Shown in pieces: positions 25,030-32,740 of a stretch of 46,033 nt of DNA. A program made the position numbers and the translations under genes. The stretch comes from JAUVXE01 sp964349355 (lineage in GTDB: Bacteria; Actinomycetota; Coriobacteriia; Anaerosomatales; SLCP01): positions 1 to 46,033 of the forward strand of contig CAYGFZ010000012.1 of the NCBI GenBank assembly GCA_964349355.1, given 5' to 3'. The first letter of the stretch is position 1; each line of letters starts with the position of its first letter. Below the pieces are notes generated by a model. That model searched no databases and had not been told where the DNA came from. It worked only from the letters and a program-made list of their open reading frames with translations.

Positions 25030-26302
25030 CAATGGACCCATCCTGAATGCTCTCGACAAAATGCTCTACCAGATGGGGATCAAACTGAGTCCCTGCGCAC
25101 GAGATAATCTCCTGGACCGCCTCAGTGGGCGACATTCCGTCTCGGTACGCACGCACGGTTGTCATCGCGTCGTAGCTGTCTGCTATTGCAAGGACGCGTG
25201 CCTCAAGGGGTATTTGTTCTCCTGCTAGTCCGACAGCGTATCCAAGACCATCATATCTCTCGTGATGATACCGCACGATCTCAGCCAGCTCTCCCAGCGC
25301 GGTTACTCCCTCAGCAATGGTAGCGCCGACCTCGGGATGAAGTTGGATTTCTTCATACTCCTCAATCGTGAGGCCAGTAGACTTTTGGAGAACTTCAGAC
25401 CGAATTGCCACCTTTCCAAGATCATGGAGCTGTGCCGCCAAGCCCAGTTGTTCCACTCGATTCTCCGGGAGCCCCATGCGATGGGCGAGTCCGACCGCGT
25501 ATTTTGCAACCCGCTCGGAGTGGCCTCGCGTGTAGGGATCCTTGGCTTCAAGTGCGGCAACCAATGAGCGAACCGTGTCCAGATACATGCCCTTCAGGCC
25601 CAGGTAGTACTGATAGACCTGCCGCGAAACAATCAGTGGAAAGATGAGTAGGACGAACGCGGCGGGATGAATGCTCAGGACTTGAGCGACCGCAATCCCT
25701 AGCACCACCATCGACATATAAAAAGGGAACGTCCAGGCAATGTCCGAACGCCAGACACGCAACGGCGACACTCCATGAAGCAGGCCGATGCCAATACTCA
25801 CAAGGGTAGCGTTGATCAAGTGAGTTCCCAAGCCCAGGACCGCCAACGGAAGAAGTATCTGAGGGAAATCATCGACGGTCATGGGTACACGCTGGCTGGC
25901 GGGCAGCAGAATTCTACCGCCGAGGGCAAGATATAACCATGCAGGCAGAACGTACGAGATCAGGAGCTGCCCCGCATTTCCCAGCACGGCCGCCAACGAA
26001 CGCTTCTCGCGAATCTCTTGGATATTCGTCGCAGAGAACAATATGACAACACCGGCGCCGAGCGGCCCGACGAGGAGTGCTGCAGCGATAGCGATCGGAT
26101 GGGCAAGCGAGGTACTGCCACCGCCTGGAAGCGGGAGTGCCGCGTTCTCCGAGACCACGACTGCGACAACGAGAATCGCAACTATGAATGGAGAGGCCCC
26201 GGAAGGACCGAAATACCAGGAGGCTGTAAGACTTGCTGTGCCAAGCCCAAACAGGAGCCAGGCCATCACAGTAAACCGGCGGGACGGTCCATGGTCACCC
26301 AC
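25022..26302 (-). CDS. Membrane HD-GYP phosphodiesterase (c-di-GMP hydrolase)
   Basis: 426 residues. About seven N-terminal membrane helices form a sensor-like module (about 12-225), then an HD-GYP domain (about 235-420). Metal ligands: HDLGK (His293-Asp294), a His near 322, and HHERYDGLGY around 346-355. The GYP tripeptide is GYA, a tolerated variant. It probably hydrolyses c-di-GMP, opposing the GGDEF protein at 102. I prefer GTG 26302, with GGGAGGT five bases upstream, over ATG 26329. That choice places the start in the loop of a strong hairpin, suggesting regulated translation. Confidence 0.88.
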   Translation of the reverse strand: MGDHGPSRRFTVMAWLLFGLGTASLTASWYFGPSGASPFIVAILVVAVVVSENAALPLPGGGSTSLAHPIAIAAALLVGPLGAGVVILFSATNIQEIREKRSLAAVLGNAGQLLISYVLPAWLYLALGGRILLPASQRVPMTVDDFPQILLPLAVLGLGTHLINATLVSIGIGLLHGVSPLRVWRSDIAWTFPFYMSMVVLGIAVAQVLSIHPAAFVLLIFPLIVSRQVYQYYLGLKGMYLDTVRSLVAALEAKDPYTRGHSERVAKYAVGLAHRMGLPENRVEQLGLAAQLHDLGKVAIRSEVLQKSTGLTIEEYEEIQLHPEVGATIAEGVTALGELAEIVRYHHERYDGLGYAVGLAGEQIPLEARVLAIADSYDAMTTVRAYRDGMSPTEAVQEIISCAGTQFDPHLVEHFVESIQDGSIDE

Positions 26303-26322
26303 TATGGACCTCCCGCCGGTTT
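26273..26322 (-). promoter_or_regulatory. Hairpin sequestering the HD-GYP ribosome-binding site
   Basis: On the minus strand, AAACCGGCGGGAGGTCCAT (26322-26304) pairs with 26292-26273 along 19 bp with one bulged base. The Shine-Dalgarno GGGAGGT lies in the 5' arm and the GTG start in the 11-base loop. It must open, by ligand, protein, temperature or upstream translation, for efficient initiation. Confidence 0.7.
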
Positions 26323-26360
26323 CAAACATTCGGACCGCATACTGTCGGCCGCCGATCTTC

Positions 26361-26435
26361 TTACCAACGAAGAGCAGCTCCGCCGCTGAGAACCAGCGCG
26401 GTAAGCGAGCTGAGAAGAATGATTATTCGCTTCAT
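26361..26435 (-). CDS. 24-residue small ORF in the HD-GYP leader
   Basis: MKRIIILLSSLTALVLSGGA and four more residues: a basic start then a hydrophobic run, like a leader or membrane peptide. The site AGGGGG lies about nine bases before ATG 26435. It ends 58 bases before the HD-GYP start, so its translation could influence the downstream hairpin. It could equally be a secreted peptide or chance. Confidence 0.4.
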   Translation of the reverse strand: MKRIIILLSSLTALVLSGGAALRW

Positions 26436-26438
26436 GAT

Positions 26439-26494
26439 GAGAAGACCCCCTGTCCGGTGCAAAGGTCTTCTCCCATCCCGCTAGTGATGGAAGA
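26439..26494 (-). promoter_or_regulatory. Two overlapping hairpins before the small ORF
   Basis: GAGAAGACC (26472-26464) pairs perfectly with GGTCTTCTC (26447-26439), next to the small ORF's ribosome site. Upstream, TCTTCCATC (26494-26486) can pair with GATGGGAGA (26477-26469), using part of the same strand. The overlap of four bases would permit alternative structures. Confidence 0.45.
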
Positions 26495-26567
26495 ACGCTG
26501 TCCGCTCCGCTCAATCTAGTGCTAACAGTGTTCGATGTGGCAGCCACGGCATCGGTCCAAACCGTGA

Positions 26568-27236
26568 TTATGTCGTTGTCAAGAAACCCATACGCCTATT
26601 GATCGCGTCCAATGTAGCGCGGACGATGGAATCGTTCTCATTCTGTCGAACGAGTGCAGAACCCGCAAATGAATGCTCGCCGAGCGACGAGACGAGCGTC
26701 ACGCAGGACACCGCGACATCTTCCCGGCCGAGACGCGTGATGGCGACATCCTCGAGCGCTAGCGTGTGGATTCCAGCAAAAGACTCGTCGATCGCATTCA
26801 GTGTCGCCTGTGCGACAATGCGCTGGCGCCCGGTCTGGCTCGCCGGACCGGAAGCTTCACCCGAGTAGATCTGGCCACCGATCTCAAGCACGACTGTCGC
26901 CGTGGAGTTCAGCCCACTCACTTTCGCATTGATGGAGTGTATCCGAGGACGACCCGCCGCCTCGGCTTCTGAACCGGGGCCTTCCGGAACCGCATCCGGA
27001 CCAAGCTGAGCGATCGAGATCTTCTTGTGATCGATCGGAAGGCCAAAGCGCGCCATGATGGTGGACTCGATATCCCGCACCAACTGTTTCGGCGACTTCG
27101 TCGGGAGCGCGAGGACGTGAATCTCCTGCACGAGACCCTCGGGAGACGCGACGACGCGAACTGCCTTGATCTCGGACACTTGCCCGAGCGCGTCTTCTAT
27201 GTCTTCTACCGAAACCTGTGACAGGTGCTGGTCCAC
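26568..27236 (-). CDS. Conserved-looking protein of unknown function
   Basis: 222 residues; not recognised. The N-terminal part (about 1-70, SVEDIEDALGQVSEIKAVRV) looks like a small alpha/beta domain. A linker rich in Gly, Pro and Glu (about 80-100) leads to a second domain (about 105-220) in which two similar stretches, each ending in an ALDAI/TLNAI-type helix, suggest an internal repeat. No signal peptide or membrane segment. GTG 27236 has AAAGGG eight bases upstream and fits better than the longer frame. It precedes the HD-GYP genes with its own promoter (27318-27347), which may serve the whole group. Confidence 0.7.
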   Translation of the reverse strand: MDQHLSQVSVEDIEDALGQVSEIKAVRVVASPEGLVQEIHVLALPTKSPKQLVRDIESTIMARFGLPIDHKKISIAQLGPDAVPEGPGSEAEAAGRPRIHSINAKVSGLNSTATVVLEIGGQIYSGEASGPASQTGRQRIVAQATLNAIDESFAGIHTLALEDVAITRLGREDVAVSCVTLVSSLGEHSFAGSALVRQNENDSIVRATLDAINRRMGFLTTT

Positions 27237-27317
27237 TAGGCGCCCTTTGCTTCGATGCGATACTACGCTTGAGGGTCTTTGTCCAGCGGGGTTCCGACAG
27301 GGAACTCCCATGCAGGT

Positions 27318-27347
27318 ACTCTAGTCCTACGCTGCGGAAGGTGTCAA
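27318..27347 (-). promoter_or_regulatory. Sigma-70 promoter upstream of the unknown/HD-GYP group
   Basis: TTGACA (27347-27342), an 18-base spacer, and TAGAGT (27323-27318) on the minus strand. The -35 is a consensus match. A start near 27311 would give a 75-base leader to GTG 27236. Confidence 0.65.
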
Positions 27348-27407
27348 CTCGCCCTATGCCCTTCCATAAGCGCCACCTGGCCATTTCCACCACCCGCACA
27401 CGAATGC

Positions 27408-27439
27408 GACGGCAGCGCCCGTGGGCACCGCCGCCGCAT
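27408..27439 (-). terminator. GC-rich hairpin after hpf
   Basis: GCGGCGGCGGTGCC and GGCGCTGCCGTCGC form a stem of about 14 bp with a small loop, downstream of the hpf stop. No U tract follows, so it may be a factor-dependent or weak terminator. Confidence 0.45.
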
Positions 27440-27465
27440 CAGAAACGCTGAGTTCTCGAACCGGT

Positions 27466-28020
27466 TCAGCGAAGCTGCGGCTCGATCAGGCCATAGTCAC
27501 CGTCATGCCGACGATAGAGCACGCTCACCCCGTCGGTCTCGGCAGACGTGAACACAAAGAAGTCATGACCCAGAAGTTCCAGCTGGAGGATCGCCTCCTC
27601 GGGAGTCATCGGCTTGAGTTCAGGAGACTTCGTCTTGACGATCGCAGGCTCTGCTTCGGGCTCGAGTTCGAACGAAGACAAGTCGGCGACCGGGGGCATC
27701 GGCGCCTTAGACGAATGACGGTCGACCATCTTGCCCTTGTACTTGCGGAACTGCCGCTCGAGTTTCTCGGAGACAAGGTCGATCGCTGCATACATGTCAG
27801 GCGCGGCCTCCTTGGCGCGAATCACCGGACCCTTGGTCCACACCGTGACCTCGGCCACCTGATTGTTCTCGATCGACGGGTTCTTCTCGACGTACAACTC
27901 GACCTCGGTAGTCATGTGTTCGCCGTCGAGGATCTTGCTGACCCGACCGACCTTCTCGTCCGCGTAGTCGCGGATCGGATCGGTGAGCGTCATGCGACGG
28001 CCTTTGATGATCATCTTCAT
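27466..28020 (-). CDS. hpf: Ribosome hibernation promoting factor, long form
   Basis: 184 residues, the length of long-type HPF, which dimerises 70S ribosomes into inactive 100S particles. An N-terminal S30AE domain (about 1-100, MIIKGRRMTLTDPIRDYADEK) is joined by a linker to the C-terminal dimerisation domain (about 125-182, PMTPEEAILQLELLGHDFFVF, and YRRHDGDYGLIEP). AAGGAGGT precedes ATG 28020. In many Gram-positives hpf lies beside secA; here the regulatory block of about 8 kb separates them. Confidence 0.95.
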   Translation of the reverse strand: MKMIIKGRRMTLTDPIRDYADEKVGRVSKILDGEHMTTEVELYVEKNPSIENNQVAEVTVWTKGPVIRAKEAAPDMYAAIDLVSEKLERQFRKYKGKMVDRHSSKAPMPPVADLSSFELEPEAEPAIVKTKSPELKPMTPEEAILQLELLGHDFFVFTSAETDGVSVLYRRHDGDYGLIEPQLR

Positions 28021-28059
28021 CGGGGGACCTCCTTGTAGGCTTGTGCCTGTACATATGAA

Positions 28060-28102
28060 GATACCCACGCAGCGCGCTCAGCGGCGCGACAGCGCGGGTA
28101 TC
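28060..28102 (-). terminator. Terminator-like hairpin at the end of the ABC operon
   Basis: GATACCCGCGC and GCGTGGGTATC pair over 11 positions with one imperfect pair, enclosing a GC-rich loop that can fold itself. It sits between the ATPase stop and hpf, followed by TTCAT. Confidence 0.45.
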
Positions 28103-28112
28103 ACGTGACCGA

Positions 28113-28901
<789 letters not shown>

Positions 28902-28910
28902 GACTCCGAC

Positions 28911-29768
28911 TCACACCCTTCCGGTAACGCCCGGAACGCTCTCGATCTGTCCGGAGCCGCCATCGGTACCCGAATCACCGTCGCCCCCGGTGGGCCGCGG
29001 CGCCCCGCCACGTCCCTCCGAAGCTGCAAGGCGCTCTTCCATCTTCGCCAGCAACCGACCGAGCGGGATGGTCAGCGACAGGTAGAACGCTGCCGCAAGA
29101 ACGTATGCAGAGGGATTGAACTTCGCCGCAGCGACCTCACGTGCACGCAAGACGACCTCGCCGATACCGACAGCAGCCAGAAGCGCCGTGTCTTTGAACA
29201 ACAGAATGAACTCAGACATCATCGTCGGCAAGATACGCCGCACCGTCTGCGGGATGATAATGAAGAACATCGCCTGCGGGGCGGTCATTCCAAGAGACCG
29301 GGCCGCCTCCATCTGTCCCCGGGGTATCGACTGTATGCCCGCGCGAAAGATCTCGCACATGTACGCCGAGGAACTGGCGCTGAGTACCAGAAACCCACGG
29401 AAGTAAAGTGACCAGGAGATGCCGAAGATGGCCGCCTGGTTCATCCAGGGGTTCGCCTGAAGGAGTGTCTTGTAGAGGGGGAAGAGCGGCAGTCCGAAAA
29501 ACACCAGGAGAATCTGCAGGAAGAGTGGTGTTCCCCGGATCACGTCGACGTAAATGGTGGCAGGCCACCTCAGGAGCCGAGACGGCGACATCTTCATGAA
29601 CGCCAGGGCGAGACCGATGGGCATCCCGAGCAGGAACGAACCGACACCAAAGAGGAGTGAGACCGGGAATGCCTTGAGAAGAACCGGGAACGCCTCAGCC
29701 ATGATCTCCGGTGAAAGGAACAGATGAGTGATCGGGTTGGACTCCCACCACTCCAGCAGTTGGTCCAC
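28911..29768 (-). CDS. Polar amino-acid ABC transporter permease
   Basis: 285 residues, five or so membrane helices (about 22-245) and the EAA-loop signature EAARSLGMTAPQAM (about 152-165) of His/Glu/Gln/Arg/opine permeases. A Gly/Pro-rich acidic tail (about 250-285) is unusual. GTG 29768 is preceded by GAGGAGAG. Being a single permease gene, it presumably forms a homodimer with two ATPase copies. Confidence 0.93.
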   Translation of the reverse strand: MDQLLEWWESNPITHLFLSPEIMAEAFPVLLKAFPVSLLFGVGSFLLGMPIGLALAFMKMSPSRLLRWPATIYVDVIRGTPLFLQILLVFFGLPLFPLYKTLLQANPWMNQAAIFGISWSLYFRGFLVLSASSSAYMCEIFRAGIQSIPRGQMEAARSLGMTAPQAMFFIIIPQTVRRILPTMMSEFILLFKDTALLAAVGIGEVVLRAREVAAAKFNPSAYVLAAAFYLSLTIPLGRLLAKMEERLAASEGRGGAPRPTGGDGDSGTDGGSGQIESVPGVTGRV

Positions 29769-29791
29769 TAATCTCTCCTCAGCTCGTCAAC

Positions 29792-29827
29792 ATAAAAGTG
29801 GGACCGACGAAACTCGTCGGCCCCACT
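29792..29827 (-). terminator. Intra-operon terminator/attenuator between binding protein and permease
   Basis: AGTGGGGCCGACGA and TCGTCGGTCCCACT form a 14-position stem with one mismatch and a three-base loop, followed directly by TTTTATG on the minus strand. It sits between the binding-protein stop and the permease start. Partial termination here would make more binding protein than permease, as transporter stoichiometry demands. Confidence 0.7.
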
Positions 29828-29845
29828 CTACCTTAGCAGCCAGAC

Positions 29846-30712
29846 CTAGTCGGTCTTGACAACGGCGAGGGACTGGTTCGAGTTGATGTAAGGATCGGAA
29901 AAATCGACAGACTGCGCCCGCTCCTCGGTGATCGTCATGGCCGAAGCGACCATGTCGAAGGAGGTGCCCGCCTGCAGGTCGGTGATCAGCGCGTCGAACT
30001 TGTACGTCAGGAACTCGACCTCGAGTCCGAGCTTCTCGCCGATCGCGTTCATCATATCGACATCGAAGCCGACTGTTTCGCCACCCTCGACGAACTCGAA
30101 CGGCGGGTACGCAGTGTCAGAGCCGACGATGATCTTGCCCGGTGTCAGCGTGACGATATCCTCATCAGCAGGCCTGTCGCCGGCGAACTCGCCCTCGGGA
30201 ATGGACATCGGAGGAGCGCCGAACCACACCTCGTAGATCTCAGCATAGGTACCATCGGCGATGACCTCAGCGAGCGCCCAGTTCACGGCATCCCTCAGAC
30301 CGGTGTTCTGCTGGTTGAACGCAAAGCCGTACTGCTCGCCGGTCTCGATCTCTTGTACGACCTCGACCCCACGCGTCTCGTCGGCCACGATCTCCTGGGA
30401 GATCGGCAGATCGTTGATGACTCCGACGACATCGGCAGCCTGGAGCGCCGCGAATGCTGCGAGAACGTCATCGTAAGGAACGACCTCGACGCCCTGCGCT
30501 TCAAGGTTCTCGCGTGCCCAGATCTCACCCGTGGTTCCCGACTGCACTCCGATCTTGTCACCTTCGACGAGATCCGAGACGCTCTTGATCACACGTGCGC
30601 CATTGTCAGCAGGCTCGTCGACATCGTCTGTGCCGCACCCTGCCAGCCCCATGACACCGAGCGCCAACACGAGCGTCAGTGCCAACATGAGCAACTTCTT
30701 TGCGTTGTGCAT
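29846..30712 (-). CDS. Amino-acid binding lipoprotein with circularly permuted lobes
   Basis: 288 residues: one complete SBP_bac_3 solute-binding protein, but in swapped order. After a lipoprotein signal (lipobox LAGC, Cys26) comes material that normally follows the first hinge: KIGVQSGTTGEIWARENL (53-70), LPISQEIVA (102-110), FAFNQQNTGLRDAVNWAL (130-147) and the usual C-terminal YEVWFG (160-165). A 27-residue linker leads to the normal N-terminal lobe: KIIVGSDTAYPPFEF (193-207), GFDVDM (215-220), TEERAQSVDFSDPY (262-275) and the hinge strand SLAVVKTD at the very end. The break is at the first inter-lobe crossover. It is the binding component for the permease and ATPase downstream. Length and intact motifs argue for a working protein. 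Confidence 0.9.
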   Translation of the reverse strand: MHNAKKLLMLALTLVLALGVMGLAGCGTDDVDEPADNGARVIKSVSDLVEGDKIGVQSGTTGEIWARENLEAQGVEVVPYDDVLAAFAALQAADVVGVINDLPISQEIVADETRGVEVVQEIETGEQYGFAFNQQNTGLRDAVNWALAEVIADGTYAEIYEVWFGAPPMSIPEGEFAGDRPADEDIVTLTPGKIIVGSDTAYPPFEFVEGGETVGFDVDMMNAIGEKLGLEVEFLTYKFDALITDLQAGTSFDMVASAMTITEERAQSVDFSDPYINSNQSLAVVKTD

Positions 30713-30926
30713 CGTTCCTCCCTCGTACGTCGAATACCTCTTTGCACGCATGCCACTCCAGCATGCGGTTACACCCACTACCGAGGGATAACGATACACC
30801 AAACGCGTGATGATGTGGTAATCGGGGAACAGTATGCATTCTGCGATGACCCGTATCCATTTCCGACAGGAGCGCCTGACGAACAGCTCCCGTAATGGAG
30901 TCGGCGGTCGCCGCAGTTGCCGTGCC
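30713..30926. other. Intergenic region between the two binding-protein genes
   Basis: 214 bases. The ribosome site GAGGGAGGAACG precedes ATG 30712. A GCATGC-N7-GCATGC inverted repeat lies near 30742-30760. No gene or clear promoter seen. Confidence 0.4.
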
Positions 30927-31736
30927 CTACTGTTCTGCGGTCTCGAGTTCCGGGAGATTGTCGGCCCACTTCGTGCGAATGATATCCAGCACCCCGGATG
31001 CGGCCAGCGTGTCGAGCGCCGAACGGATCGCCGCCTCGAGGTCGGGTGCATCAGTCGCCACCACTGCGCCGATGGGCGTGGCAGGTCCGAGCTGCGCGGC
31101 GAAACCGATGCCCGGGAAGTCTCTCAAGATATACGCTCCCGTCAGCGCGTCTCCCGCGACTGTCTCAACCTCGCCGGCCTTGAGTGCCTCGAAGGCTTCG
31201 CGCAGAGTAGCCGTCACGAAGAGCTCGCTCTCGCCCAAGTCGTAGACGAGGTCCCAGTAGGTGACCGACCCCTCCTGCACGGCGGTACCCCGTGCCCCGC
31301 TGACGCGTGCAGTATCCGTGTCTTCCTCGGAGGAGAAGAGTGCCGGACCGCTCGCCGTATACCAACCGGCCGAGGAGACCTCGAGCACGGAGGCCTCCGT
31401 GAACGGCACCGACATCACGACGTCGACATCCCCGGCGTTGAGCGCGTCGGCGACCGAATCAGCGCCCACGTCGACGAGCTCGAGTTCGAGACCGAGCTCG
31501 GTTGCGAGTGCCGAGGCGACATCAACGTCGATACCTGCCTCACGTCCCCGGTCGGTGCCTGCGTACGGCGGATGGTCAAGGTCGACACCGACACGCAACA
31601 CACCCTCCTCGGCGATGACGGGAGGCGCGATCTTGGGCTCGAGCGCAGGTCCGGTCTCCTCGGCAGGGGAACATCCGATCGCGGCCAGCGACACGGCAAC
31701 GATCAGCGCGACGATTCCGATCCTAAGTGAGCCCAT
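30927..31736 (-). CDS. Amino-acid binding lipoprotein, conventional order
   Basis: 269 residues, SBP_bac_3 family. Lipobox LAAIGC (Cys22). Lobe order is normal: VLRVGVDLDHPPYAGTDRG (about 46-64) and GIDVDVASAL first, then the second lobe (ARGTAVQEGSVTYWDL, about 150), ending with IIRTKWADNLPEL. GAGGAGG precedes ATG 31736. It is the first gene of the transporter cluster, upstream of the permuted binding protein, so one permease/ATPase pair may serve two receptors. Confidence 0.88.
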   Translation of the reverse strand: MGSLRIGIVALIVAVSLAAIGCSPAEETGPALEPKIAPPVIAEEGVLRVGVDLDHPPYAGTDRGREAGIDVDVASALATELGLELELVDVGADSVADALNAGDVDVVMSVPFTEASVLEVSSAGWYTASGPALFSSEEDTDTARVSGARGTAVQEGSVTYWDLVYDLGESELFVTATLREAFEALKAGEVETVAGDALTGAYILRDFPGIGFAAQLGPATPIGAVVATDAPDLEAAIRSALDTLAASGVLDIIRTKWADNLPELETAEQ

Positions 31737-32023
31737 CCGGTTCCTCCTCGTGTTGAATGCGATGCTTTCACCCGGCTGACCTGGTCTTTGACCCCACACT
31801 CGCGTACCGGGGCTTCCGCTTGATACTATCTCACTACCGGCCCTCTCGTCCGCCCGCTGCACTCTGGGCAGCAGGTCGGACGGTACGACTTACCCCTAAG
31901 GCGCGCCATGCTCGCGCGAGGGCATACACCCCCGGCTTACGTGGATCCCTTCGGCCGCGCCTACCTTGGACTGAGGTGCTTGCGCACCCGCAACCACAGA
32001 CCCGGGTGAAAGCAGGGCGTATT
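31737..32023 (-). other. 287-base leader of the transporter operon with unexplained structure
   Basis: No gene. A TAGAAT -10-like box (32026-32021) overlaps the comFC stop and could start a leader of about 280 bases. A GGTGC-GCAA-GCACC tetraloop hairpin (31975-31988) and several GC-rich complementary blocks suggest folding. I recognise no known riboswitch. Confidence 0.35.
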
Positions 32024-32701
32024 CTACCATGCCCGGGCGACGGCTCCGACTCGTACCTCCTCGGCGCCCGCCTCCAAGAGTGCGACGGCTGCGGCGTCGA
32101 GCGTCGAACCCGTGGTCATCACGTCGTCGATGCACAGTACCCGCGGCGGAAGGACGACGCCGGGTCGCGGAACGAACGTATCGCTCACGTTGCGCGCGCG
32201 ATCGATCCGGCCGAGTGTGCGCTGGTCGCGCGCTCCGGCGCACGCCAGGGGCGTCAACAGGGGCACCTCGAGCCGCCGAGCGACCCCACTGGCAAGGAGC
32301 GCGGTGTGGTCGAAACCTCTGCGCCGGACCGCTTCGGCCGAAGCCGGGACCGGAACTACGACTTGCGCCCAGCCGCTCCACTCCCCCGCCGCTGTCGCAA
32401 CCAACGACCCGAGGATGTCGCCCAACCGCCGTTCACCGGCGTCTTTAAAGAGCGTCACACAGCGCGAGAGCGGCGGTTCGAGCGATCCGACGCAGATCCC
32501 CTGGGTGAATGCGGTCTCGCGATTCCAACACTCCGTACAGGTGATGTAGCCGAAGGGCGCACCACAGCGCGGACACGCCCACGTGGGGTCAACGTAGGGA
32601 AGCGTGCGTGCGCACTCGTCGCATAGCAGCTGACCTGGCAGATCGCATCCAGCGCACCGGGTAGGCACGAGCACCTCGAGCAGACTCGCGAACAGGTCCA
32701 C
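32024..32701 (-). CDS. comFC: ComFC-type phosphoribosyltransferase-like protein
   Basis: 225 residues. Two CXXC zinc pairs near the N terminus (CAGC and CDEC; then CPRC and CTEC, about 15-60) precede a type I phosphoribosyltransferase fold with the PRPP-binding loop VLCIDDVMTTGSTLD (about 188-202). In naturally competent bacteria ComFC works with ComFA in DNA uptake. GTG 32701 has GGGGGAGGG four to five bases upstream; an in-frame GTG at 32722 is the alternative. No other competence gene is in the window. Confidence 0.88.
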   Translation of the reverse strand: MDLFASLLEVLVPTRCAGCDLPGQLLCDECARTLPYVDPTWACPRCGAPFGYITCTECWNRETAFTQGICVGSLEPPLSRCVTLFKDAGERRLGDILGSLVATAAGEWSGWAQVVVPVPASAEAVRRRGFDHTALLASGVARRLEVPLLTPLACAGARDQRTLGRIDRARNVSDTFVPRPGVVLPPRVLCIDDVMTTGSTLDAAAVALLEAGAEEVRVGAVARAW

Positions 32702-32740
32702 ATCGCCCTCCCCCGGCCGCACGAGATGCGGGGCGGAACC

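Noticed and set aside
26330..26567. c-di-GMP-I riboswitch in the HD-GYP leader
   Set aside because: A CTAGCGGGATGG stretch vaguely resembles the 3' arm, but the GCAAAGCC and GGCCTAA core is missing.
31771..31800. ACCAGGTCAG string resembling the start of the SRP RNA apical domain
   Set aside because: The following bases lack the conserved GGAAGGAAGCAG core, so no SRP RNA is supported.
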